NCBI GenBank assembly: GCA_964019165.1
Contig: OZ025268.1
Coordinates: 10,798,359 to 10,862,358 of the forward strand
DNA from: Mastigias papua
Taxonomy: Eukaryota; Cnidaria; Scyphozoa; Rhizostomeae; Mastigiidae
Direction of reading: 5' to 3'
Length of the DNA: 64,000 nucleotides
Part shown: positions 46,301-58,500 of the stretch, in pieces
Layout: each line of letters opens with the position of its first letter
How positions within the stretch are numbered: the first letter of the stretch is position 1
Made by a program: the position numbers and the translations under genes
Notes under the pieces: model-generated
The model's input: only the letters and a program-made list of their open reading frames with translations
Database searches by the model: none
What the model was told of the DNA's origin: nothing

Positions 46301-49300
46301 AACTGACTGTTAAGGTGGTCAAGGGGGCTAGAAGTGATAACAGGTTGTACAGCATACCATATATTATCACCATCGAATTTACTTGTGTGCTCATTATCTG
46401 GGTCCCCGAAGATGGGGAGGCCTTGTCCCTCCCCTCATAGCCTTTCTGGCCTCTTCAGAAGGCCTAAATCTGTTCTGTCATGACTTAAAATTTCTGAGAA
46501 AACGACCCTTCTCCCTTCTAGTTAGTGCTGGAGGCTCACAACTCTTTTTCTGGATGGTTTTGACTCCATACACTGTTTGCCTATGCGTTTACTCTAGATT
46601 TAGAGATCCTACGCCGAGTTTTGATTTCACTATGCGGCAAGTTAAACTCCTTTCGCCACAAATTAACAACTTCATTCTTCTCATCAGTAATTTTCGCTTC
46701 TCTCGTCATCTCATTTCAATCTCTGTGTACCCTTATGGTACACTTTTGTGGCCATCTGCAGCCGCCTATGACAGTTGTTCAATTCCTACAGTCAAGCTCA
46801 CGATTACGAGGCCACGTCTTTAATACGATGTTAAGCGCAAACTACTGCTCATAATTCTTCTGCGTTTTTGCTATATAGAAGCTAGAGCCTCATATTTTTG
46901 TGAGCATGACGTACAGTTGCACTCGTGTGTACAAAAGTACTGTTTATATGCACCTTCAAGAGACAAGCCCAATAAATTTACCCTGTGACGTCAGCATGAC
47001 GTCATAGGGTAAAGATACGTAAAAACTGTTGTCACTATCGTAATCAGCGCCCCCGAAAACCCTATGATCGCCCATGATTGCAGCCAAATAGCTTTTATCT
47101 TTCAAATTTGATACCAGACAATAGTGGACAAAAGTCCTTGGGACACTTAGAAGAAACAGATAAAAAACCATTTTCCTCTACATATTGTCATAGTTGCTAC
47201 AAACATGCACCCCCCTTCCCCCTAGAACAATGTTGATTCGTTTTTGGTACATTTGAAGTTGGCGTGCACGCGAAATTTTCCCATTATCGCAGGTACTTCT
47301 CCAGAAAACCAACATTGTTTCAGGGGGAGAGGGGAATGAAAGTTTGTTGCAGACTGCAAAAAGTGCGAAGTGTCCCAGGACTTTTGTCGGGTATTGTAGG
47401 TATAAAGTCGAAAAAAGTGGATTTTTGACAAAAATTGCCAAAATGGGCTTTTGGTCTCAAAGTATTGCAAAATCATCCATCTTTCAAAAAATCTAAGTGA
47501 GAATTGGATATTGATCTATCTTCATTAGAATTTTTAATGCCTACTGTAAGCATCAACAAGCTCAGTCTGTTTCTATGTACATTGTCATGCAAAATTCTCT
47601 TTCTTCTTGGGTCTCGATTCCTATGATTTCCTTCTCAAAACTAGACCCCAACCCATCATTTGAAGCCCCAAAGCAAGCTCTTTTTGAATATGGCATTCGT
47701 TTAACCAATCAGAGTCACGATTTTTTAATACGGATAGATTTTTTACCTGTACTTCAGTCAAGGTTTAGCGGAAGTACGAAAGTTGAATGATGTCAAGTGA
47801 TGTGATTGGCTTAACAGGGAATTCGTCCGTCCTGATTGGTCTAAGTGGGCAGCTGTAGGCCGATGGTTTGCAGTGCTAGCTTCTCTCGTAGAGAACAACA
47901 CATGCTCCGGTGTCTTTCCTCTATTTACTGCTTTACTGACAATCCGTAAAGCGTTAGCATGGGAAAAGCTAAGTTCAGAGTGTCAAATGCGTATCGAGGA
48001 CGTAGGAAAAGAGTATACAGAAAGGCAACATCAACAAACCATAAATCAAGTCCCATCGAAAGTGTTAGGTCTGCCTCTCCTCTTATTGAAGATCGTTCTT
48101 CGTGTTCTTCTTCACATCTAACTACTTCTAGTTCTAGAAAGCTAGAATTACTTAATAATTCATTGGAAATGAATGAAAGAGATGAGATGTCATCTGACGA
48201 CAGCTTTTTTTTAGTTCAACAGAGTTCTTTAAGTGAATTGTTGTCTTCTGTCATTTGTCCTAAATGCCATTCTTCTGGACTGTCATTCAAGATCACTGAA
48301 CGTGAAAATTTTGGTCTTGCTGTGAAAGGTGCTATCTATTGCAGTGTATGTGAGGATACTATAAGTGAACAGTATTTGTCTGAAAGAGTAGGGGAGTCGG
48401 CTTCATCCCGAAACCCATTTGAAGTTAATGTTAGGGCAGTTGTAGCATTTAGGGGAATTGGATGTGGCCAATCTGCAATGCAGAGGTGGTGTGGTACAAT
48501 GAATATGCCAAGCTGTTTAAGTAGTCCAGCCTATCAGGCAATACAGTCACGTTTGAACATATCAAGCAAGGAAGCAATAGATAAAGCTAGCAGAACTGCA
48601 CGTGAGGCTATTGTAGCAGCATACAATGAAGTTGGGATTATACCTGACAGTGATGGAATTCTTAACATTGGTGTCTCATATGATGGAAGTTGGCATAAAA
48701 GGGGGCACTCTTCACACACAGGGATTGGGGTAGTGATAGATCTCCTTACTGGATTGCCCATAGATTTTGAGGTTCTATCCAATTTTTGCATAAAATGCCA
48801 GTTTGCCCCTCCTAAATCAGGTGAAAATTATAAGGATTGGGAAGAAAATCATGCAAAAAACTGCATGAAAAATTATGATGGATCAGCCAACTCAATGGAA
48901 ATGGAATGTGCTCAGAGAATATGGCAAAGATCAGAGACAAAATTTAAGTTTCGCTATACAACACTACTATCAGATGGAGATAGCAAGACATATGACAGAC
49001 TTGTGAAAACCAATATTTATGGTGACAGTAAACAGAGGCAAATTTTGTAATTAGCCAATCAAAAAGCATTCTCAACAACCAATCAGAATCCTGGATGGTG
49101 ACGTCACTTTGTTTACATTTTGCTTCCCACCCCCTCTTTACAATGGGGAAAACATAGTCATACAGTAATAAGGTCATCATCAATACATGCCTGCTTGAAA
49201 CTCTCCCAGTTTTTGTCAAAACTATGTTGAGTTTTTGTACAGGAAATAGACAAGGTAAACATTGGACAGTTTTTGTGTGTACCAAATACTTCTAAATCTA

Positions 49301-52300
49301 TAGAATGAATACATGCACATGCACATGACCAAAATTCTTATCAGATAATATGAGATGAAGTTTCTAAAACTATTAGTCAAATAAAGAAACGAAAAGAAAG
49401 AATAAAATAGGTGGTACGCTGCTAGTAGTCTAACAAGCTCGCTCCATCAGCTGAGTGAAAAAGTTACATTGTTACCTCAAATATTGATCTATTAGCTATA
49501 TAGCCTCTTCAATTTGAAGTTGATTTCCTTTTCTTAATTTCAACTATGTCTCTCCCACCTCCGAAAAATAGATAATGATTTGCACATTTCTTTGAAACAG
49601 TCCTGCAAAGATGAATGCCTGCTGATGCAAATTTGATAAAATAAATATACTCTTGTAACGAAAAACATGTTTCGTCGACGATAATGAGACTACGTCAAGA
49701 AGCCATTGCAAATTTTATATTCGCTGTAAACACACGGAGTTTAATTCACCGAATGGAATAATTCTAATTCACCGAACGGAAACTTTACAACTCCGTTTCA
49801 CTCAGCAATAAGTTTGTTGTAAAAGATGCTGCCTTGATGAAGCAAGTCTAAGTTAAAGAAGGGTATTAGTTTTCTTTGTCCTACTTCTCTTGCTGGTTTT
49901 TGTCACAGGAAATGTACAAATCATTACCTAGTTTTCTGGGGTGGGAAGAGACAAAGTTACAGTTACAATAAGAAATTAATTTCAATTCAATGATGTTATT
50001 GAGAAAGGGTTCTCTTGAGGAAATTTGCGGTATTGACAGTGAATTATGAACAGGTCTTCTGGGGTTGGGAGCCACTTTTCCTGGGTGCCTAAACCTATTT
50101 GACATACAATGTAGGAAGGATGAAATTTGAATGTCGCTGTAGAAAATTTTCATGGAGCTATCGCTTAGGGCCGCGAGGAATTCATAGCTTATTGCCTTAG
50201 AAAACTGCTGCCAAAAACTGTGAGAGTTTCAAGCAAGTATGTATTGATGATGGTCTTTTTTATGCAGCTATGTTTTACCATTGCTAGAGGGGGTGGCAGG
50301 CAAAATGTAAACAAATAACGTCACCATCCAGGATTCTGATTGGTTGTTGAGGGTCGCTTTTGATTGGCTGTTACAAAATTTGCCTCTGTTGGTGACAGTA
50401 TTGAAATAAGAAAGGAAGAGTGCATTAATCATGTAGCAAAAAGAATGGGAACTGCATTGAATAATTTGATTTCTCAGTGTAAAGCAGAAAAATGTTCTAT
50501 ATCTGGCAAGGGAAAACTGACAAAAGAGAAAATTATTAAAATTCAAAATTATTATGGCCGTGCCATAAAAGATAATGCCCTTGACACCTGTTTGATGAAA
50601 AAAAGAATCTTTTCAATATTATACCACCTTTGCTCTACAGACAATGATCCAAAACATGTGCATTGTCCACCTGGGGAAAAATCATGGTGCTTTTGGCAAA
50701 GGGCACTTGCAAAAGGTGTGGCTCCTGGCAAGCATAAAGAGCATGAAACTCTGCCCCCTGAAATTGGCAAGAAAATGGTACCAATTTTTCACAGGTTAAC
50801 AGAAGAGAAGCTTCTTAGTAGGTGTACTTTGAACAGGACCCAGAACAATAATGAGTCTCTTCATAGCCTAGTGTGGTCATTTTGCCCAAAGAGGAACTTT
50901 GTTGGGAGAATGACTATTGAAAATGCAGTTTGCATGGCCATTTTGCAGTTCTCAATGGGTTCAAATTTTAAAGATGTGTTATGCAAGATGCTTGGGTTTT
51001 CTCCTGGAGTATATCTAAAGCAATCTTCAAAGCAGCAGGACAGGAAAAGGCTGATGAAGGCTGCAAAGGCCTCTTCAGATCTTGCCAAGAAAAGAAGAAA
51101 AGAGCTAAAATTTAAGAAATCGGGGGTTGAAAAGAACCAACTTGCAAAGGAAGGGGATACCTATCAACCAGGCTCATTTGATTAAAAGCAACATTTATTA
51201 CCCAATATCATCAATAGTAGGTCCATGTTACCCTAAATTCTACTACATTTGACCTTTTCCCTGGTATAAGCAGACCAGTATGCTGTTGTTTCTTCTAACA
51301 AAACTTTACTTGCATTTTTCTCAAAAGTGATATTTTGTAGTAGTGACATAGGGCACCAAAAAATTAAACATGGTAAATCTAGGCCAAATCCAGCATGCTA
51401 CATATCATTCTGTTCCTGAATAAGTGTAGAATGCAAGTATCTATATGGTTTTTAACAATGCAGTGCTTCTATCCATTAATTTTGAAGGGTACAAAAGAAT
51501 TGATGGCCGAAAAGCTGTCACCACCAGACTAGTGCCTAGAATTCAGTATAGTAACTCAAATTTCAAATTTGAACAACATACTTGCACTCTACATGCATTG
51601 AGCTTCAAGATGATATATAGCATGATTATCTTTTAAGTTGTCTTCTGCCTTTAATTTTAATGGCCGCTGAGTGACAAATTCACTATTGTTCCGTCGTTTC
51701 CATGACAACCACATGCTATTTTTAACTTTTGATCCTATATTTCAATTCTGTGACACAGTATCACTATTCATGCCAAAAATCACATCCATAACTCTATTAT
51801 TGTGGATTTTAGATTTTCGACTTAACACCTACCTTAAGTGACCCTAGGTGGAGGGCTATCTCAGTCGACCTCGATTCGATCTTAACGATGTGGCAGACGA
51901 CGAAGTGTCAGAAAGCAATTGCAAAGCAGTTAGGAATGGTAGCAAAACCAGAACCGATAATTTCAACGCCATATGACACTTATTTGCTATTTTAATATTT
52001 ACGAAGCTTTCAATGATATAGAAATGCCATATATATATTTTGAGGGTTTCGTGCTCAATTAGAAAGAGGCTTTAATGAACTCTGCAAAAACTATTTTGCT
52101 AGCCCTACCCCTAGGGTGACCCTAGCTTGTTGAGTTTCCCTGTAAAGTAGGGCTATGTTTTGGCTGCTCTGGTAGGGTGACCCTCCTAAAAGGGTGACCT
52201 TACCTCCATGTAAACAGGCCCTATTGACACTTTGCATAACCATGAGGTGAATGCTGTACCGTTTACCACGTTTACCATAGCTAATATTTGTGAAATATTA

Positions 52301-52505
52301 GAGGAAAATATGTCGAAAGGGCGTTTCCTTACGTTTGCAGAAGTTTGAAGGGCGTGGTACATAAACGTTTCTACGGCTACGACCCTAGAATATCATCATT
52401 TAAATAATCTGCACAATCTTCACAGTCATCACCATCATCATAGTCATCGCCGTCATTTTTGTCATTGTGATGATCAATCATCAGAAGTCGTCGTCATAGT
52501 CATCG

Positions 52506-52583
<78 letters not shown>

Positions 52584-55500
52584 CCGTTCATTCGTTTGTT
52601 CTCCCGTTACGCCCCATGCGGTGCCTGGGCTGGCCCTGGGTCAGTAATCGCCAGCAAATTGTTTAGAAGGTAGCTGCACACTCAATCCACTCTGTTTCCC
52701 CAATAGTTAGCAGAACTGCAGCCTGAAGCTGTAGCTACACTCAATCCACTCTGTTTCCCCAACAGTTAGCAGAACTGCAGCCTGAAGCTGTTGAGCCTGA
52801 CTTTCACTGAAGGGGCCTGGTTGGACAGTTTGCCACAGGTCGTCAACATCTGTCCCGCCTCTAAATCTCTGCGAAATGAATCGCTATCAATTTAAGGGCA
52901 GTGTCTCTATGTGCCCTCTTGCCACCACGAGGTGGTCTCCACCACCACTACCACCATCGCCACCACCACCATTGTCCCCATGCAGTGCAGTGTTACCGCT
53001 TCCCTTTCCTCATCGTCGATGTTGTTTACTGCCTTCAGCGTATCCTTGCACGTTAGTAATACTGCACATTTTTTTCTTCTAAACAGTGTCTCACGAAGAA
53101 ACTTCTACTTCAGAACCACTATCTGAATGAAAGTAGCCCGATATCGAAGGCCGAGTTCATCAGTATTTGCCCAGCTCTCATTCAGCAATTAAATGGAGGA
53201 TTTTGCCTACACAGACACAATTGCTCTGGTGAACCGTACTACCTTCAGCCCCATGTGAATTCTAATATGGGTAAGTAAAGTACCACACCTGCAATCCAGT
53301 GGTGTCGTCCTAAAATCGTTAGAAGGGGGGCTGTTCATGAAGAAATCTTGGACCACACCCTTTATGAATGCAGCTTTTCTTGACCACGCCCTTTTCATAC
53401 CTGCCAATCCTCAGGGAATATGAATCCTACTGGCCAGTACTGTGAAAAAGATACTATGACTGAGAGTACTCCTTTTGTAGTCATGTCTTGTCATGCAATA
53501 TGTAGAAAAAAGATGGATTCTTTAAAGGGGGACTGAGCCCCCCTAAAATATCCAAAATTTTAAGAAGGGGGCTGAGCCCCCCTGAGCCCCCCTCCACGAC
53601 ACCCCTGCTGCAATCATATGTGATACAACAGTAGTGCAAAACATGGAACAAGTGGCGCTGGACCATTGGACCACATAATTCATTATAGCGGTAATCTTTT
53701 GCTTCCCTTGAGATAATGAGGGCAGCGTACCCTACGTCAGTAGAAAGAGTAGGTGTTTTATAAAGCAATCGTTTACTATAGTCGGTTGCTTTTTAAGGGG
53801 GTTCACGACAGGAGGATTTCATTTTGTGATGAAAATTTGTATTATTTTGCGGCAGAGAAAATGCAAGTATTTCTATTCAAATTTCAGTTTTATCATTTAG
53901 CACCCTTTCTAAGACGTAATTAGTAGAGACTCCTGGTATTTATTCGTAACTGATCAAACATTCCAACTCTCACATTTATTCGGGAAAACTCCAGTGTTTT
54001 TGGTAAATCTCCCGTTCTCCCGTGTTGACCGAGATCTCCCTTAGTGTTTTTAGTAAATGACAACATTGTGTTTTTTGAACGATATCCTGTTCAGGTTTGT
54101 GCATGTTTTTAGAGAAAATATTGTTTATTGAAAGCGTCACATTCGAGTCGTCTAAGTACAATACAATCCAAGAATAAAACCATACATAAATTAAAAAGTC
54201 TTCAGTATTCAATGATGTATAACAATTGAAAGGTTTTAAGTACATATACACCAAAAGTCCTAACTGACTGATTAAAATAGTTGTTAAGGAAAGTAAAAAG
54301 TCTAAATGCAGATAGTGTGTATAATGAAATTCTGAAGGAGGTCAAGCTAGTGGTTCGGTTTGATTGATTTGGGAGGCTATTCCAAAGTTTAGTATCCATA
54401 TACAGGAAGCTTTTCTGGCCAGTTGAGGAATTTTTCTTTGATAACAAAGGACCTGTATCAATACTCCTCAGATTTTGTGAGGGATTGGTGGAGGCATAAG
54501 GAGAACAAAAGTCCCTTGCGGGGCAAGCCCATTTAAGCGATTTGAGTACCATAGCACGTGATTCGAACTGCATCACCCCATTCGTTGTTTTCCAACCCAG
54601 ACTTTTATTCATGACTTGCTGGAGTCGTTGTAATTGCTGCCAGCGCTGCAGGGAAGGGTTGTCCAACCTTTTTTAAATCCGTAGCACTTTCAGATTTAGG
54701 TCAGAGATGGAGGGTCACTTTGCACGTACCATAGGAAATACAGTAAAGTTCTCTATCAACCTTGACTTCAGCGCGAACCACATAAGATGACATTGAAGCA
54801 ACATATGTCTGACGGAAACGAAATAGTCTCTCATTGTCGTAATATGATTTCATTGTCGTAGTGTGGGCATATGGCTTCGTTGCAATTACGGTGGTCAGTC
54901 TTGCATCTCTTTGCATCATTGCTGTCATTCCTTGCTTGAAGAAGAGCTTCTACCAACGAATCATGGGATACCTTGTTGCATTGGCTGTCGGGACCTTGGC
55001 TGGAGATGCGTTATTGCACCTTATACCACATGTAAGTGTTTGTTATAGTATATTATCTCATTCAGTGTGGTGGCCGATTTATTGCAGCATCGTACTTGTT
55101 ATGGACAGAGACACTAATGACGTAACCTTAATCTGCTATGTAAATAGACTGAGTATGCGTACGGGTCATTCCCCTCTATTCCAAAGTAGTTACCAGAACT
55201 TACGGGACTAATGTGGTAGCATCTAATTGCGACATATGACGTAATTGATTTTCGTTAGCCTTCTAGAATTCTCTATTGAATGTATATAAATACGGTAGCG
55301 TTCTAGATGATAATTAATTGTTGAATGTGAGCAGTACGGACATAGTGTTTCTTATATAGTGTAGCCGAGCCTGTGAATATATTTAAATAGTTAATAAAAC
55401 TATTTGTTTGATTTGTGTGTTTTACCTAAAGACACAACAAATTATTGGCGCAGTCGACAGGATATTCTAACAGGATATTTATACGGTTACTGCTACATTC

Positions 55501-58500
55501 TTCTGGACAACCTTGAATGGCTAAAATGTCAGAACTGGCGGAATTGGTAGTTTTACTTCAACAGCAAGCCGAAACCCAGAAACAGCAAATGCTCCAGTTA
55601 ATGGAAAAACAAGAAAGGCAACATCGAGAAGAGATGCAGCTTCTAGCGTCTCAGTTGGGGGCTGGTGGTGTTGCCGGAGCAGGGCCATCGCTATTTGCAC
55701 AGGTGGGTTCACCAACTTTTGTCTCATTTGAGCCTTCTACTGAACTTTGGAAGGATTACTTGGCTAGATTCAAGACTTTTGTGGGTGCTAATTCCATCCC
55801 TAATGCAAAACAGTCCCAAGTGTTTTTGACGAATCAGTCTGCTACAATCTACAAGCTGTTGTGTACACTAGCCAGTCAATTTAACCCACCAAAGGATGTG
55901 AATGAGCTCAGTTTGGACGAGATAATTAAAATGATGGAGGAGCAGTTCGATCCAAAACGCTTCGTGGTCCGTGAAAGATATAAATTCTGGTCTGACATGA
56001 ACCGTAAACCTGGTGAAACCGTTCAAGAGTTGGCTGCAAGAATCAGACAACAAGCTGCAACTTGCGACTTTACTGCCATAAAGGACCCTCAAGATGAGAG
56101 CATGAGAACAAAGTTTATTTGCTCTGTCAAGAATGAAGCTGTCATTAAGGCCCTTTTCAAAGTGAAGGATGATGAACTCACTTTTAGCAGAGCAGTTGAA
56201 ATAGCAGCTGAGACTGAAGAAGCAGCCAAAGCAGCCAAAGAAACCACTTATGGCATTGGTGCAGTTCCTGTCAATAAAGTGGTCAAAAGCAAGTTCCAGA
56301 AGAAACAATCCAGCAAGAAGGGTGGTGCCAGCAAGAGTGACACAAAGGCATGTCACCGATGTGGAAGGGCAGGTCACAAGCCCCAAGACTGTTCATTCAG
56401 AGACGCTGAGTGCTACAACTGTAAGAAGAAAGGGCACTTATCAGCAGTCTGCAGGTCTAAAACAACACAGACTAACCCAAAAGTAGGATCAATTACGGTA
56501 AAATTACCACAAACTGTTAGCAAAACCTTAGGATCAGAGGAAGATAAGCTACAAGTATCACTGCAAGTGAATCATCAGCCGGTAAAGTTTGATGTGGATA
56601 CAGGTTCCCGAGATAGTTTCTGTTCCAAAGATGTATGGGAAAAAGTGGGTAAGCCAACTTTAGAGCCACCATTGTGTGAGTATTTGACCTGTACTAGGAA
56701 CAAGATTCCAGTATTAGGGACATTTTCCACCGAAGTTTGGATGGAAAATTCGCCGACAAAAGCAACCATTAATTTTAATGTGTGGGAAGACTTTGGTAAT
56801 TTGCTGGGACTTAAAGCAATGCGCACTCTGAAGTTGGATATAAATGATTTAGTCAATACGCCACTGCTCAGTAGCATCAATGCAGTTATGGAGGATATGT
56901 CTCCAGATCTAATATTGGAAAATAGCTGCAAGAAGGTATGTGCTGAATTTCCTGATTTATTTAAAGAAGAGCTTGGTTGCTTAAAAGATTTTGAGCTCGA
57001 CGTTAAGTTCAAAAGCAATGCAAAGCCAATATTTTGCAAGCCAAGAACTGTACCATACGCCATGTTGGAAGATCTGAATATGGCATATGAGGCCGGCATC
57101 AAGAAAGGTGTTTGGGAACCTACTACATTCTGTGAATATGGAACTCCAGTAGTGCCAATCAAGAAGGTTTTGCTTCCAGGCCAGAACAAAGCCAAAATAA
57201 GGGTATGTGGGGATTACTCAGTAACAGTGAATCCGCAATTAGAAACCCACAGACAGCCTATGCCACTACCTGATGAGCTAATACATCGTCTATCACGAGG
57301 ATATTACTTCTCCAAGATTGACCTGGCTGACGCTTATAATCAAGTGAAATTGTCACCTGAGAGCCAGAAAAAGTTAGCTCTAAGTACACACAGAGGTGTT
57401 TTGCTGCAGAAACGGTTACCTTTTGGTATTAGTTCAGCTCCAGGATACTTCCAAGAGATAATGGAAAAGATCACAAGAGATCTAACTGGAGTGGCTGTAT
57501 ATTTGGATGATATACTAGTTAGTGGTTGCAATGCTGTTGATCACCTTGAAAACCTTCGTGCACTGCTGCAAAGATTACAAGACAAAGGTCTTCGATGCAA
57601 ATTGGAGAAGTGTGCCTTTGCACAACCATCAGTTGAATATTTGGGACACACTCTTTCACGTAAAGGTGTTAGCAAAGGACACAAAGTAGAAGCAGTAATA
57701 AAGATGCCTGCTCCGAAAAATGTAAATGAGTTAAGGTCTTTTCTTGGTTCAGTTCAGTTTTATGGGAAATGGATCCCTAATCTGTCAACTAGAGCAGCAC
57801 CATTGTTTGACCTCACAAAGAAAGATCAACCATGGTCATGGACTGGAAGGGAACAAAGAGCTTTCCAAGACTTGAAAGAAGTCCTGTCCAGTGATACTAT
57901 CTTGGCACACTTTGACCGAGGAACCCCTATTGGTATTGCCTGTGATGCTTCAAGTGTAGGAATTGGTGCAGTACTGTTTCACAGATATTCTGATGGTAGT
58001 GAACGCCCTATAGCAAATGCATCAAAGACTTTGACTGAAACTCAGAGGAAATATAGTCAAGTACACAAAGAGGCTTTATCAGTAATATTTGGCTTGAAGA
58101 AATTTCATCAATTTCTTTTTGGCAGGAAATTTATTCTGGTGACTGATCACAAGCCGTTGCTGACTCTTTTCAGCCCTTCAAAAGGTACTCCAGCCATTGC
58201 AGCCAATAGACTAGCAAGGTGGGCATTGACCCTGAGCCAGTATGACTATACCATTGAGTATAGGAAAACAAAAGACCATGGAAATGCAGATGCACTAAGC
58301 AGGCTACCTCAAGGAGAAGACATTTCCTTTGATAGGGAGGAAGAGAAGGAAGAAGTGAGTACAGTGTTGACAATCAAACAAGTGAGTCTACAGTTGAATC
58401 CAACTGCACCTGGTCTGATCGTCAAAGAATCGAAGCTCGACCCTATAATTGCTCAAGTAATGCGCTATGTGCAGGAAGGTTGGCCTCAGAGGATTGACTC

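Larger units (their letters stand above)
44409..47396. mobile_element. 2,988-bp insertion flanked by two identical 278-bp MITEs, at a TA site
   Basis: Two direct copies of one MITE (44409-44686 and 47119-47396), identical by eye, enclose 2,432 bp. The outer limits sit at TA (44407-44408 and 47397-47398), and removing the block rejoins the terminal repeat of the host transposon exactly. The MITE ends CAATAGTGGACAAAAGTCC and GGACTTTTGTCGGGTATTG are inverted repeats with TA target choice, as in Tc1/mariner-type elements. The enclosed segment begins TCTGGTATTGAAATTT and ends AAATTTGATACCAGA, another inverted pair. No transposase was recognised inside. This layout resembles a composite transposon or a tandem duplication. 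Confidence 0.7.
44255..52221 (+). mobile_element. Mutator-like DNA transposon (MULE), nested with at least two later insertions
   Basis: The ends are inverted repeats: GGGCCTGCTTACGTGGAGGT at left (44256 on) and ACCTCCATGTAAACAGGCCC at right (to 52221), each followed inward by AGGGTCACCCT-type palindromic words. Further inward the left sequence ACTTTAAGGTA (to 44408) continues at 47399 as GGTATAAAGTCGAAAA. This matches the right-hand TTTTCGACTTAACACCTACC then TTAAGTG (51814-51840). The left terminal repeat was therefore contiguous before the block 44409-47396 landed in it. The interior encodes a Mutator-type transposase. The element lies in ZIP intron 1. No convincing 8-10-bp target duplication was found; TA flanks both ends. 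Confidence 0.65.

Noticed and set aside
46383..46823. 146-codon plus-strand frame
   Set aside because: No motif recognised; it overlaps another frame of similar quality and lies in transposon-derived DNA.
44468..47441. Two nearly identical 79- and 87-codon minus-strand frames
   Set aside because: They lie inside the two copies of the 278-bp MITE; the similarity is due to the DNA repeat, not to a protein family.
54861..55211. 116-codon frame read as one gene
   Set aside because: The first part is ZIP exon 3; after the GTAAGT donor at 55032 the frame runs into intron and the 5' LTR.
55868..57195. 172- and 206-codon minus-strand frames
   Set aside because: They are antisense shadows of the gag-pol frame.
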